DNA of 64,000 bases from Pseudomonas furukawaii (GCF_002355475.1 NZ_AP014862.1:4650001-4714000); one strand, 5' to 3'; numbered from the stretch's first letter, positions 36,571-46,035 are shown. Notes: generated from the sequence alone by a model not told the origin. A program made the numbers and translations.

Positions 36571-36601
36571 ACAGTTGTCCATCGGTCACGCGCCCAACTG
36601 T
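36571..36601. promoter_or_regulatory. Perfect 7-bp dyad upstream of the EamA transporter gene
   Basis: ACAGTTG (36571-36577) and CAACTGT (36595-36601) are exact inverted repeats with a 17-base spacer, giving 24 bases centre to centre. They lie 87-117 bases upstream of the transporter ATG in the region divergent to the DUF6316 gene. They could bind a dimeric regulator. Confidence 0.3.
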
Positions 36602-36704
36602 ACCTGTCTGATCCGACGCCCCCGCCACCGCCCGTCGAGCCCCGGACCAAGGCCCGCCGAGGCGATTAGACTCTTAGTTCCAATAAGGATTGGGAGGTGG
36701 TCCG

Positions 36705-36914
36705 ATGTTCGGTCGACGCGCAGTAGACATGGCGCCAGGCACCCACTACCGCAGTGAACGTGTCAGCGCCGTCAACGGGCAATACTTCTTCTCCACGCGG
36801 GAGGGAACCCTGGAAGGTCCCTTCTTCACACGGGTGGACGCGGAGCGGGAAATCGCCCTCTATATCCGCCGCATCCAACAGGCCAGTGCGCTGATGGCCC
36901 TGAGTGGACGATGA
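36705..36914 (+). CDS. DUF6316-like small protein
   Basis: 69 residues from the ATG at 36705, with a strong GGGAGGTGG just upstream. The sequence runs MFGRRAVD, then THYRSERV, NGQYFFSTREG, EGPFFTRVDAEREIALYI. This is a small conserved pseudomonad family (DUF6316) of unknown function; the aromatic and charged residues suggest a compact beta-alpha domain. It is followed by a classical terminator. Upstream is a 220-base divergent region shared with the EamA gene. Confidence 0.75.
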   Translation: MFGRRAVDMAPGTHYRSERVSAVNGQYFFSTREGTLEGPFFTRVDAEREIALYIRRIQQASALMALSGR

Positions 36915-36930
36915 CGCACACAAAGAAAAA

Positions 36931-36954
36931 CCCGCGCCAGGCGCGGGTTTTTTT
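36931..36954 (+). terminator. Rho-independent terminator (bidirectional)
   Basis: CCCGCGC, loop CAG, GCGCGGG, then seven T residues. Five A residues precede the stem, so it should also terminate the thiolase gene arriving on the minus strand (stop at 36972). Confidence 0.9.
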
Positions 36955-36971
36955 GACCCTTCGCCGAAGGC

Positions 36972-38156
36972 TCAGCGATAGGCCTCGAACAGCCCTGTGG
37001 CGCCCATGCCACCGCCCACGCACATGGTGACGATGCCGTAGCGCTTGCCGCGACGCTGCAGCTCGCGCACCAGGTGACCCACCTGGCGCGAACCGGTCAT
37101 GCCGAAGGGGTGGCCGATGGAAATGGAGCCGCCGTTGACGTTGTACTTCTCGTTGTCGATGCCCAGGTGGTCACGGGCATACAGGCACTGCGAGGCGAAG
37201 GCTTCGTTCAGCTCCCACAGGTCGATGTCGTCCACCGACAGGCCACGGGCCTTGAGCAGCTTGGGCACCGAGTAGATCGGGCCGATGCCCATCTCGTCGG
37301 GCTCGCAACCGGCCACGGCGAAGCCACGGAAGAAGGCGCGGGGCTTGAGGCCCAGCTCGATGGCCTTGTCCAGGCTCATCAGCAGGGTCATGGAGGCGCC
37401 GTCGGACAGCTGCGAGGAGTTGCCGGCGGTGACCGAACCGTCCTCGGAGAACACCGGCTTCAGCGACGCCAGGCCTTCCAGGGTGGTATCGGCGCGGTTG
37501 CAGTCGTCGCGATCCACCACGCCGTCCAGCACCCGCTTCTCGCCGCTGGCCTTGTCCTCGACGAGGTACTTCACGCTCATCGGCACGATTTCATCGTCGA
37601 ACAGGCCCTCGGCCTGGGCGCGGGCGGTGCGCTGCTGGCTCTGCAGCGCATAGAGGTCCTGGGCCTCGCGGCTGACGTTGTAGCGCCGGGCGACGATCTC
37701 GGCGGTCTGCCCCATGGGGTAGTAGATGCCGGCGTGCTCCAGCTTCAGGCGCGGGTTGACGAAGTTGTCCTGGTTGATGCTCTTCAGGGTCAGGGTGATG
37801 GACTCGACGCCGCCGGCCACCATTACATCGCTGCAGCCGGAGGCGATCTGGTTGGCGGCGATGGCGATGGCCTGCAGGCCGGAGGAGCAGTAGCGGTTCA
37901 GGGTCATGCCGGCAACGCCGATCCCGAGGCCGGACAGCACCGCCACGTTGCGGCCGATGTTGTGGCCCTGGGCGCCCTCGTTGGAACCGGCCCCCACCAC
38001 GCAGTCGTCCACCAGGGCGGGATCGAGGTCGTTGCGCGCCAGCAGCGCGTTAACGCAGTGGGCGGCCATGTCATCGGGCCGGGTCATGTTGAACTTGCCA
38101 CGGAAGGACTTGGCCAGGCCGGTCCGGACGCTGTCGACTATCACCACTTCACGCAT
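36972..38156 (-). CDS. Acetyl-CoA C-acyltransferase (thiolase)
   Basis: 394 residues from MREVVIVDSV at 38156. The nucleophile is Cys90 (NRYCSSGLQAI); the second active-site block is NGGSISIGHPFGMTGSR with its His, and the base Cys is in TMCVGGGMGATG. NRYCSSG rather than the NRLCGSS of FadA separates it from the FadBA thiolase, and no fadB is adjacent. It either cleaves 3-ketoacyl-CoA or condenses acetyl-CoA; direction cannot be judged. It is monocistronic, ending at the bidirectional terminator. Confidence 0.9.
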   Translation of the reverse strand: MREVVIVDSVRTGLAKSFRGKFNMTRPDDMAAHCVNALLARNDLDPALVDDCVVGAGSNEGAQGHNIGRNVAVLSGLGIGVAGMTLNRYCSSGLQAIAIAANQIASGCSDVMVAGGVESITLTLKSINQDNFVNPRLKLEHAGIYYPMGQTAEIVARRYNVSREAQDLYALQSQQRTARAQAEGLFDDEIVPMSVKYLVEDKASGEKRVLDGVVDRDDCNRADTTLEGLASLKPVFSEDGSVTAGNSSQLSDGASMTLLMSLDKAIELGLKPRAFFRGFAVAGCEPDEMGIGPIYSVPKLLKARGLSVDDIDLWELNEAFASQCLYARDHLGIDNEKYNVNGGSISIGHPFGMTGSRQVGHLVRELQRRGKRYGIVTMCVGGGMGATGLFEAYR

Positions 38157-38258
38157 GACGCACCTCGTTCTTGTCGGGATGGGAATGGCGCGAGCATAGG
38201 GTCGCCCCATGAAGCCCCACCACGATCATTCACCTCGCGTATGCGGGGGCATCCGGTC

Positions 38259-39746
38259 TCAGTCCTTGGCGAAGGCCGCCTCCAGCGCCTGGTTAAGGGT
38301 ACGCAGCACCTTGACGCGGGCGTAGCGCTTGTCGTTCGCCTCCACCAGGGTCCAGGGCGCGATCTCGGTGCTGGTGCGGTCCACCATGTCGCCCACCGCG
38401 TCGACGTAGTGGTCCCATTTGTCGCGGTTGCGCCAGTCATCCTCGGTGATCTTGTAGCGCTTGAAGGGGATCTCCTCACGCTCCTTGAAGCGCGCCATCT
38501 GGGTTTCCCGGTCGATGGACAGCCAGAACTTCACCAGCACGATGCCGTAGTTGTGCAACTGCTCCTCGAAGTCGTTGATCTCGCCGTAGGCGCGCAGCCA
38601 GTCGGCCTGGGAACAGAAGCCCTCGACCCGCTCCACCAGCACCCGGCCGTACCAGGAGCGGTCGAAGATGGTGAACTGCCCCCGAGCCGGAACATGGCGC
38701 CAGAAACGCCACAGGTAGGGCTGGGCGCGCTCCTCTTCGGTGGGCGCGGCGATGGGGACGGTGCGGTACTGGCGCGGGTCCAGGGCGCCGGTGACGCGGC
38801 GGATGGCCCCGCCCTTGCCCGCCGCGTCATTGCCTTCGAACACCGCCATCAGGGCATGGCCGCGCATGCGCTTGTCGCGCATCAGGCCATTGAGCCGGGC
38901 CTGTTCGGTGGCCAGTTGCTCCTTGTAGTCGTCCTTGTCCAGCTTGAGCCCGAGGTCCAGGCTGGCCAGCAGGCTGCGGTTGTCCAGGCTGGCCACCAGC
39001 GGTGCGGCGTGAGGGTGCGGCTGGGCGCGGTCCTTGCGCTTGAGGGCGGCCTGCAGGCCCTCCAGGATGATGCGGCCGACACTCAGGCTGCGGTAGTTCT
39101 CGTCGTAACCCTCGATCACGTACCAGGGCGCGTAATCGCGGCTGGTGCGCCGCAGGACCCGCTCGCCGAAGCGCACGAAGCGGTCGTAGACCTCGCTCTG
39201 CTTCCAGTCCAGGGGGTTCAGCTGCCAGCTCCGCTGGGGATCCTTCTCCAGGGTCTTGAGCCGCTCCTTCAACTGCTTCTTGGACAGGTGGAACCAGAAC
39301 TTGAAGATCAGCGCCCCTTCGTCGCAGAGCATCCGCTCGAAGTTCTCGGTGTCGTGGATGGCCTGGTCGAGGCGGGCGTCCTTGATGTCCCCCTCGACCC
39401 GCGCGTGGAGCATCTGGCTGTACCAGTTGCCGAAAAAGATGCCGATGCGCCCCTTGGGCGGCAGCTTGCGCCAGAAGCGCCACTGCGGCGGCCGTGACAG
39501 CTCCTCGTCGGTGGGACGGAGGAAGCTCTCCACATTGATCAGGCGCGGGTCCATCCACTCGTTGAGCAGCTTCACCGTTTCGCCCTTGCCGGCGCCCTCG
39601 ATGCCGTTGATCAGGATGAGCACCGGGAAGCGGGCCTGCTGGCTGAGCTCGAACTGGGCCTCCAGCAAGGCCTCGCGCAGCTCCAGAACGGCCTTTTCAT
39701 AAGTTTCCTTGTCGATGGAGTGGCCGATCTCGGCGGATTCGAACAT
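38259..39746 (-). CDS. pap: Polyphosphate:AMP phosphotransferase (two PPK2 domains)
   Basis: 495 residues from MFESAEIG at 39746 with AAGGAGG at ideal spacing; the much longer upstream reading overlaps mnmC and is a shadow. Two tandem PPK2 domains are present. The first has Walker A GIEGAGKGE (48-56), the second GNDAAGKGG, each followed by an aspartate/arginine lid (RPTDEELSRPPQWRFW; APTEEERAQPYLWRFW) and the FDRSWYGR block in the second. This two-domain form converts AMP to ADP with polyphosphate. It is convergent with the thiolase and divergent from mnmC. Confidence 0.93.
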   Translation of the reverse strand: MFESAEIGHSIDKETYEKAVLELREALLEAQFELSQQARFPVLILINGIEGAGKGETVKLLNEWMDPRLINVESFLRPTDEELSRPPQWRFWRKLPPKGRIGIFFGNWYSQMLHARVEGDIKDARLDQAIHDTENFERMLCDEGALIFKFWFHLSKKQLKERLKTLEKDPQRSWQLNPLDWKQSEVYDRFVRFGERVLRRTSRDYAPWYVIEGYDENYRSLSVGRIILEGLQAALKRKDRAQPHPHAAPLVASLDNRSLLASLDLGLKLDKDDYKEQLATEQARLNGLMRDKRMRGHALMAVFEGNDAAGKGGAIRRVTGALDPRQYRTVPIAAPTEEERAQPYLWRFWRHVPARGQFTIFDRSWYGRVLVERVEGFCSQADWLRAYGEINDFEEQLHNYGIVLVKFWLSIDRETQMARFKEREEIPFKRYKITEDDWRNRDKWDHYVDAVGDMVDRTSTEIAPWTLVEANDKRYARVKVLRTLNQALEAAFAKD

Positions 39747-39899
39747 GGGGACCTCCTTGGCGTGATGGAGAAAAGGTAGCGGAAGCCTCGTGCCGCCGCC
39801 CAGCGCTTCCACGAAAGCCGTGACGGACACCCCTCCCGGGCTCTCCGAAGCGCCCTGTCGATCGGCTACTATTCGCGCTTCGCCGTCACGGAACACCCC

Positions 39900-41867
39900 A
39901 TGTCCGACTTCCATCACGCCCGACTCGACTGGGACGACCAGGGCCAGCCGCTGTCCCGCGAGTTCGACGATGTCTACTTCTCCCCCGCCTCGGGCATCGA
40001 GGAAACCCGCCATGTCTTCCTCGCCGGCAACGACCTGCCACGGCGCTTCGCCGCGCTGCCGGCGGGCGGACGCTTCACCCTGGGTGAAACCGGCTTCGGC
40101 ACCGGCCTGAACTTCCTCTGCACCTGGCAGCTGTTCGAGCGCGAAGCGCCGCAGGACGCCCGCCTGCACTTCGTCAGCGTGGAAAAATTCCCCCTCACCC
40201 GCGACGACCTGCGGCGCGCCCTCGCCCTCTGGCCGGAGCTGGCGCCCCAGGCCGACCCGTTGCTGGACCAGTACCTCGCCGTCCACCCCGGCTTCCAGCG
40301 CTTCAACCTGGCCGACGGCCGCGTCACCCTGACCCTGCTGATCGGCGATGCCCTGGACTGCCTGCCGGAACTGGATGCCCCCATCGACGCCTGGTTCCTC
40401 GACGGCTTCGCGCCGGCGAAGAACCCGGAGATGTGGTCTCCGGCGCTCTTCGCCGAACTGGCGCGGCTGTCCCATCCGGGCACCACCCTGGCCACCTTCA
40501 CGGCCGCCGGTTTCGTGCGCCGGGCCCTTAAGGACGCCGGCTTCGCCATCCGGCGCACCCCGGGATTCGGCAAGAAGTGGGAGATGAGCCAGGGGCGCTA
40601 CGAGGGCCCCGCCCGCACTGACGGCAAACCCTGGTTCGCCCGCCCCGATTTCGTACCGGCACGCCGCGAGGCCCTGGTCATCGGCGCCGGCCTCGCCGGT
40701 TGCGCCAGCGCCGCGAGCCTCGCCGCCCGTGGCTGGCAGGTGACCCTGCTGGAACGCCACGACGCCCCCGCCCGGGAAGCCTCGGGCAATCCCCAGGGCG
40801 TGCTCTACCTCAAGCTGTCCGCCCATGGCACGCCCCTGTCACGGCTCATCCTCAGCGGTTTCGGCCATACCCGGCGGCTGTTGCAACGGCTGCGGCCCGG
40901 CAGCGACTGGCAGCCCTGCGGCGTGCTGCAGCTGGCCTTCGACGACAAGGAAGCCCAGCGCCAGGCGAAGCTCGCCGATGCCTTCCCGAGCGACCTGCTG
41001 CGTCCGCTGGACCGCGCCGAGGCCGAGGCCCTGGCCGGTGTCGAACTGCCCGCCGGCGGCCTGTTCTACCCGGAGGCCGGCTGGGTCCACCCGCCGGCGC
41101 TGTGCCGCGCACTCGTCGCGCATCCCCGCATCCGCCTGGTCACCCACCGCGAAGCCCTGGAACTTCGCCGTGAGCATGGCCAGTGGCAGGCCCTGGCCGG
41201 AAACGACCTCATCGCCGAGGCCCCGGTGGTGGTGCTCGCGGGCGCCGCCGAGGTCACCCGCTTCCCCCAGGCCGCCGGCCTGGCCCTCAAGCGCATTCGC
41301 GGCCAGATCAGCCGCCTGCCGGCCACCGCCGACAGCGCCCGGCTCGCCACCGTGGTCTGTGCCGAAGGCTATGTGGCACCGCCCCGCGAGGGCGAACACA
41401 CCCTCGGTGCCAGCTTCGATTTCCACGCCACGGACCTCGAACCAAGCGTCGCCGAACATGCCGGTAACCTTCGGCTACTTGAAGAGATATCACCCGATCT
41501 TGTACGCCGCCTGGATGCCGAGAACCTGGACCCGGCCACACTCGAAGGCCGCGCCGCCTTTCGCTGCACGACGCCGGACTACCTGCCCATCGTCGGCCCC
41601 CTGGCGGACGCGGACGCCTTCGCCGAGGCCTACGCCGTGCTGGCCCGGGACGCCCGCCAGGTGCCGGACGTTCCCGCGCCCTGGCATGAAGGGCTGTACC
41701 TGAACAGCGCCCACGGCTCCCGGGGGCTGATCACCGCGCCGCTCGCCGGCGAGCTCTTGGCCGCCTGGCTGGATGACGAACCCTTGCCGGTGCCGCGTAG
41801 CGTGGCCGAGGCCTGCCACCCCAACCGATTCGCCCTGCGCCGGCTGATTCGCGGGCAGAAGGGCTGA
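39900..41867 (+). CDS. mnmC: Bifunctional tRNA mnm5s2U biosynthesis protein MnmC
   Basis: 655 residues. The N-terminal methyltransferase (about 1-240) has the SAM motif GETGFGTGLNF (62-72) and WFLDGFAPAKNPEMW. The C-terminal FAD oxidoreductase has the dinucleotide motif VIGAGLAGCA (260-269) and the REASGNPQGVLY block. It first removes the carboxymethyl group from cmnm5U34 and then methylates the amine in tRNAs for Lys, Glu and Gln. It is divergent from pap and convergent with marR. Confidence 0.95.
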   Translation: MSDFHHARLDWDDQGQPLSREFDDVYFSPASGIEETRHVFLAGNDLPRRFAALPAGGRFTLGETGFGTGLNFLCTWQLFEREAPQDARLHFVSVEKFPLTRDDLRRALALWPELAPQADPLLDQYLAVHPGFQRFNLADGRVTLTLLIGDALDCLPELDAPIDAWFLDGFAPAKNPEMWSPALFAELARLSHPGTTLATFTAAGFVRRALKDAGFAIRRTPGFGKKWEMSQGRYEGPARTDGKPWFARPDFVPARREALVIGAGLAGCASAASLAARGWQVTLLERHDAPAREASGNPQGVLYLKLSAHGTPLSRLILSGFGHTRRLLQRLRPGSDWQPCGVLQLAFDDKEAQRQAKLADAFPSDLLRPLDRAEAEALAGVELPAGGLFYPEAGWVHPPALCRALVAHPRIRLVTHREALELRREHGQWQALAGNDLIAEAPVVVLAGAAEVTRFPQAAGLALKRIRGQISRLPATADSARLATVVCAEGYVAPPREGEHTLGASFDFHATDLEPSVAEHAGNLRLLEEISPDLVRRLDAENLDPATLEGRAAFRCTTPDYLPIVGPLADADAFAEAYAVLARDARQVPDVPAPWHEGLYLNSAHGSRGLITAPLAGELLAAWLDDEPLPVPRSVAEACHPNRFALRRLIRGQKG

Positions 41868-41882
41868 GCCCCGGGGGCCTCT

Positions 41883-42356
41883 CTACTCCTCTTCCTCCTC
41901 CGGCGTATCGAACAGCTCGGCGGCCCGCAGCAGGGCCGCCAGCAGCGCATGCCGCTCCCACTCCAGCAGGCCGGCGAAACGCTCCAGAACATGCTCGGGC
42001 AGCAGCGGCGGCGCCTTCTCCAGCGCCTCGCGCCCGGCCGCCGCCAGCACCAGCCAGTGCTTGCGCCGGTCCCGCTCATCCCGCCGACGCATCAGAAGGC
42101 CACGGCTTTCCAGGCGATCCAGCACGCCGGACAGGGACGCCTGGGTCAGGCTCACCTCCCGCGCCAGCTGACTGGCGGTCAGCTCGCCATGGCCGGCGAG
42201 GATGCGCAGGATCAGCAACTGGACGGGGGTGAGTTCGCCGTAGCGGGCCAGCCGCTTGGCGTGAACCTCGGTGACCTGCTGCAGGCGCCGCAGGCCCTTG
42301 AAAACGGCCAGCGCGTAGGCATCGGCCAAGACCTTGGGATAGAGGTCTTCGGTCAT
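41883..42356 (-). CDS. MarR-family regulator, divergent from the NAGGN genes
   Basis: 157 residues from MTEDLYPK at 42356, with AAGGAGG ahead. The winged helix is clear: ILRILAGHGELTASQLAREV, SLTQASLSGVLDRLESRGLL, and the wing RRRDERDRRKHW. An acidic tail (DTPEEEEE) ends the protein. It is divergent from asnO with 136 bases between, and a perfect dyad in that gap overlaps the likely asnO -35. A role in repressing itself and the osmoprotectant operon is inferred; the ligand or stress sensed is unknown. Confidence 0.9.
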   Translation of the reverse strand: MTEDLYPKVLADAYALAVFKGLRRLQQVTEVHAKRLARYGELTPVQLLILRILAGHGELTASQLAREVSLTQASLSGVLDRLESRGLLMRRRDERDRRKHWLVLAAAGREALEKAPPLLPEHVLERFAGLLEWERHALLAALLRAAELFDTPEEEEE

Positions 42357-42405
42357 TCCAACCTCCTTGGCTGATAGCGAATTGTCATCCAACTGTTCCA
42401 TAAAT

Positions 42406-42423
42406 TACTTTGACCTGAAAGTA
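42406..42423. promoter_or_regulatory. Likely MarR operator in the marR/asnO divergent region
   Basis: TACTTT, six bases, AAAGTA: an exact inverted repeat of 18 bases, a typical MarR site size. TTGACC (42410-42415), a good -35 for asnO, lies inside it. The site is 50 bases upstream of the marR start and 70 upstream of asnO, so one bound dimer could block both promoters. Confidence 0.55.
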
Positions 42424-42492
42424 TTTTTCTGCTTAGGTAAAAAACGTGCCCCGGGCGCACACCCCTCCCCAACGGCAATCCGGTAAGGAACA

Positions 42493-44262
42493 ATGTGCGG
42501 CATAGCTGGAGAACTTCGTTTCGACAAAACACTGGCCGATCTTGCAGCGGTCGAACGCATCACCCACAAAATGGCGCCTCGCGGCCCCGACAGCCAGGGT
42601 TTCCACAGTCAGGGCCCCATAGCGCTGGGCCATCGCCGGCTGAAGATCATGGATCTCGCCGACGCCTCAGGCCAACCCATGCTGGACCCTCACCTGGGCC
42701 TGGCCATGGTCTTCAATGGTTCCATCTATAACTATCCAGAGCTACGCGCCGAACTCCTTGGCCTGGGCTACCGCTTCTTCTCCGAAGGCGATACCGAGGT
42801 GCTGCTCAAGGCCTGGCACGCCTGGGGCAAGGACATGCTGCCCAAGCTCAACGGCATGTTCGCCCTGGCCATCTGGGAGCGCGATACCCAGCGCCTGTTC
42901 CTCGCCCGCGACCGTCTCGGCATCAAGCCCCTGTACCTCTCGCGCACCGACCGGCGCCTGCGCTTCGCCTCCAGCCTGCCGGCCCTGCTCCAGGGCGGCG
43001 ACCTGGATACCAGCCTGGACCCGCAGGCGCTCAACTTCTACCTCAACTTCCACTCCGTGGTGCCGGCCCCGCGCACCCTGGTCAAGGGCGTGGAGAAACT
43101 GCCCCCGGCCAGCTGGATGCAGGTGGACGCCGACGGCAACCTCAGCCAGGGCCTCTGGTGGCAACTGGACTACGGCCCCCGCGAGGACGAACTGAACCTC
43201 GGCTTCGACGACTGGCGCGACCGCCTGCTCGGCAGCCTGCGCGACGCCGTCGCCATCCGCCAGCGCGCCGCCCGCGAAGTGGGCGTGCTGCTCTCCGGTG
43301 GCGTGGACTCCAGCCTGCTGGTGGGCCTGTTGGCGGAGTCCGGCGTGGAGCGGTTGCCCACCTTTTCCATCGGTTTCCAGGATGCCGGTGGCGAGCGCGG
43401 CGACGAATTCGAGTATTCCGACCTGATCGCCCGCCACTACGGCACCCGCCACCAGCAGCTGCGCATCGGCGAACACGAAGTGCTGGAGCAGTTGCCCGCC
43501 GCCTTCGACGCCATGAGCGAACCCATGGTGAGCCACGACTGCATCGCCTTCTACCTGCTCTCCCGCGAGGTCTCGAAGCACTGCAAGGTGGTGCAGAGCG
43601 GCCAGGGTGCCGACGAACTCTTCGGCGGCTACCACTGGTACCCGCCCCTGGCGGACACCCGGGATCCGTTCAACAGCTACCGCGCCGCCTTCTTCGACCG
43701 CAGCCACACCGAATACCAGTCCACCGTGACCCCCGCCTGGCTCACCGACGACCTGGCCGGCGACTACGTGCGCCAGCACTTCGAGCGCCCCGGCGCCCTC
43801 GACCCGGTGGACAAGGCGCTGCGCCTGGACAGCACCCTGATGCTGGTGGACGACCCGGTGAAACGGGTGGACAACATGACCATGGCCTGGGGCCTGGAGG
43901 CGCGGGTGCCCTTCCTCGACTACCGCGTGGCCGAACTGTCCGCGCGCATACCGTCACGCTTCAAGCTGGGCGACGGCGGCAAGGCGGTGCTCAAGGCCGC
44001 CGCGCGCCAGGTCATTCCCGCCGCGGTGATCGACCGGCCCAAGGGCTACTTCCCGGTGCCGGGCCTGAAGCACCTTGAGGGTCGCACCCGCGAATGGGTG
44101 CGTGAACTGCTGCTGGACCCGAGCCAGGACCGGGGCCTGTTCCAGGCCACGATGCTCGAGCGCCTGCTGGCCAGCCCGGCGGAAGACATCACCCCGCTGC
44201 GCGGTTCCAAGCTCTGGCAGATGGCCGCCCTCAACCTCTGGCTCAACCAACAGGGACTCTGA
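42493..44262 (+). CDS. asnO: N-acetylglutaminylglutamine amidotransferase (AsnB-type)
   Basis: 589 residues beginning MCGIAGELRF, so Cys2 is the class II glutaminase nucleophile. The N-domain contains RGPDSQGF, LGHRRLKIMDL and FNGSIYNYPELR; the synthetase domain has the pyrophosphatase loop VLLSGGVDSSLLVGLL and QGADELFGGYHWY. It amidates the dipeptide N-acetylglutaminylglutamine to make NAGGN, an osmoprotectant. GTAAGGA precedes the start. ngg follows after six bases, so the two enzymes are co-expressed. The promoter region is shared with marR. Confidence 0.93.
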   Translation: MCGIAGELRFDKTLADLAAVERITHKMAPRGPDSQGFHSQGPIALGHRRLKIMDLADASGQPMLDPHLGLAMVFNGSIYNYPELRAELLGLGYRFFSEGDTEVLLKAWHAWGKDMLPKLNGMFALAIWERDTQRLFLARDRLGIKPLYLSRTDRRLRFASSLPALLQGGDLDTSLDPQALNFYLNFHSVVPAPRTLVKGVEKLPPASWMQVDADGNLSQGLWWQLDYGPREDELNLGFDDWRDRLLGSLRDAVAIRQRAAREVGVLLSGGVDSSLLVGLLAESGVERLPTFSIGFQDAGGERGDEFEYSDLIARHYGTRHQQLRIGEHEVLEQLPAAFDAMSEPMVSHDCIAFYLLSREVSKHCKVVQSGQGADELFGGYHWYPPLADTRDPFNSYRAAFFDRSHTEYQSTVTPAWLTDDLAGDYVRQHFERPGALDPVDKALRLDSTLMLVDDPVKRVDNMTMAWGLEARVPFLDYRVAELSARIPSRFKLGDGGKAVLKAAARQVIPAAVIDRPKGYFPVPGLKHLEGRTREWVRELLLDPSQDRGLFQATMLERLLASPAEDITPLRGSKLWQMAALNLWLNQQGL

Positions 44263-44268
44263 ACAACA

Positions 44269-46017
44269 ATGAAAGCCCATCCCCTGCACAGCCAGCGCCT
44301 GCTGCGTGGCCAGGCGCCGTCCTACCAGCGCCTGCAGGCACGCCTGGCCGAAGACCACCGGGCGCCGCCCGCCTCGCCGCAGATCCTCCACTGCGGCTGG
44401 GGGCGCCTGCTCCTCGGCCACACCTTCGCCGAACCGCTGAGCCTGGCCCGCGAGCTGCTGGACGAACGCCCCGGCGAGCGCGACATCGCCCTCTACGTGG
44501 CCGCGCCCCAGCAGGTGCTGGCCCAGGCCCCGCAGCAGCTCTTCCTCGACCCCTCCGATACCCTGCGCCTCTGGTTCACCGACTACCGGCCGGCGCGCCG
44601 GGCCTTTCGCGGTTTCCGCATCCGCCGGGTGATGAGCGACGCCGACTGGCTGGCGGTCAACCAGCTGTACCGTTGTCGCGGCATGCTGCCGGTGGACCAG
44701 GACGCCATCACCCCGCGCCACCAGGGTGGACCGGTCTACTGGCTCGCGGAGGACGAGCGTGACGGCCAGGTGATAGGCGCCGTGATGGGCCTGAACCACC
44801 AGAAGGCCTTCCATGATCCCGAGGGCGGCGCCAGCCTCTGGTGCCTGGCGGTGGACCCGCAATGCAGCCGCCCCGGCGTCGGCGAAGTGCTGGTGCGCCA
44901 CCTGGTGGAACACTTCATGAGCCGGGGCCTGGCCTACCTGGACCTGTCGGTGCTCCACGACAACCTCCAGGCCAAGGCCCTCTACCAGCGCCTGGGCTTC
45001 CGTGAACTGGCCACCTTCGCGATCAAGCGCAAGAACAGCATCAACCAGACCCTGTTCATCGGCCCCGGGCCCGAGGAGGACCTCAACCCCTACGCCCGCA
45101 TCATCGTCGACGAAGCCCTGCGCCGTGGCATCGAGGTGCAGGTGGACGACGCCGAGGGCGGCCTCTTCAGCCTCAGCCACGGCGGCCGGCGCATCCGTTG
45201 CCGGGAATCGCTGTCGGACCTCACCAGCGCGGTGAGCATGACCCTCTGCCAGGACAAGCGCCTGACCCACCGCGCCCTGGACCGCGTCGGCATCCGCCAG
45301 CCCGCCCAGCGCCTGGCCGGCGAAGACGCCGACAACGCCGCCTTCCTCGCCGAACACGGCCGCCTGGTGGTCAAGCCGGTGAACGGCGAGCAGGGCCAGG
45401 GCGTGGCGGTGGACCTGCGTACCCCTGAGGAGGTGCGCGAGGCCATCGCCCGCGCCGAGCACTTCGACAGCCGGGTGCTGCTGGAAAGCTTCCACGAGGG
45501 CCTGGACCTGCGCGTGGTGCTGATCAACTACGAGGTGGTGGCCGCCGCCATCCGCCGCCCCGCCGAAGTGGTGGGTGACGGCCAGCGCAACCTGCGCCAG
45601 CTGATCGAACGCCAGAGCCGCCGGCGCCAGGCCGCCACCGGTGGCGAGAGCCGCATTCCGCTGGACGGCGAGACCGAGCGCACCCTGCGCGCCGCCGGCT
45701 ATGGCTATGACGACGTGCCGCCCGCCGGCCAGCGCCTGGCCGTGCGCCGCACCGCCAACCTCCACACCGGCGGCACCCTGGAAGACGTCACCTCGATCCT
45801 CCACCCGGAACTGGCGGCGGCGTCCATCCTCGCCGCCCGCACCCTGGAGATCCCGGTGGTGGGCCTGGACCTGCTGGTCCCCGCCGCCGACCAGCCCGAG
45901 TACGTGCTGATCGAGGCCAACGAGCGCGTCGGCCTGGCCAACCACCAGCCCCAGCCCACCGCCGAACGCTTCATCGACCTGCTCTTCCCCTTGAGCCGCC
46001 AGCCGGGTGGCCACTGA
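44269..46017 (+). CDS. ngg: N-acetylglutaminylglutamine synthetase (GNAT plus ATP-grasp)
   Basis: 582 residues. The N-terminal half holds a GNAT acetyltransferase (about 110-265; LWCLAVDPQCSRPGVGEVLVR, YQRLGFREL). The C-terminal half is an ATP-grasp ligase (about 300-575; RLVVKPVNGEQGQGVAVDL, VVGLDLLVPA, VLIEANERVGLANH). It joins and acetylates two glutamines to form the NAGGN precursor. It follows asnO by six bases. The M42 peptidase gene of the same pathway begins 121 bases later, after a short palindromic repeat. Confidence 0.92.
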   Translation: MKAHPLHSQRLLRGQAPSYQRLQARLAEDHRAPPASPQILHCGWGRLLLGHTFAEPLSLARELLDERPGERDIALYVAAPQQVLAQAPQQLFLDPSDTLRLWFTDYRPARRAFRGFRIRRVMSDADWLAVNQLYRCRGMLPVDQDAITPRHQGGPVYWLAEDERDGQVIGAVMGLNHQKAFHDPEGGASLWCLAVDPQCSRPGVGEVLVRHLVEHFMSRGLAYLDLSVLHDNLQAKALYQRLGFRELATFAIKRKNSINQTLFIGPGPEEDLNPYARIIVDEALRRGIEVQVDDAEGGLFSLSHGGRRIRCRESLSDLTSAVSMTLCQDKRLTHRALDRVGIRQPAQRLAGEDADNAAFLAEHGRLVVKPVNGEQGQGVAVDLRTPEEVREAIARAEHFDSRVLLESFHEGLDLRVVLINYEVVAAAIRRPAEVVGDGQRNLRQLIERQSRRRQAATGGESRIPLDGETERTLRAAGYGYDDVPPAGQRLAVRRTANLHTGGTLEDVTSILHPELAAASILAARTLEIPVVGLDLLVPAADQPEYVLIEANERVGLANHQPQPTAERFIDLLFPLSRQPGGH

Positions 46018-46035
46018 ACCGGATGCCGTGATCGC

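Noticed and set aside
39747-40826. N-terminal extension of the polyphosphate:AMP phosphotransferase to 855 residues
   Set aside because: The extension lies opposite mnmC, lacks domain features, and the ATG at 39746 has an ideal ribosome binding site and gives the normal family length.
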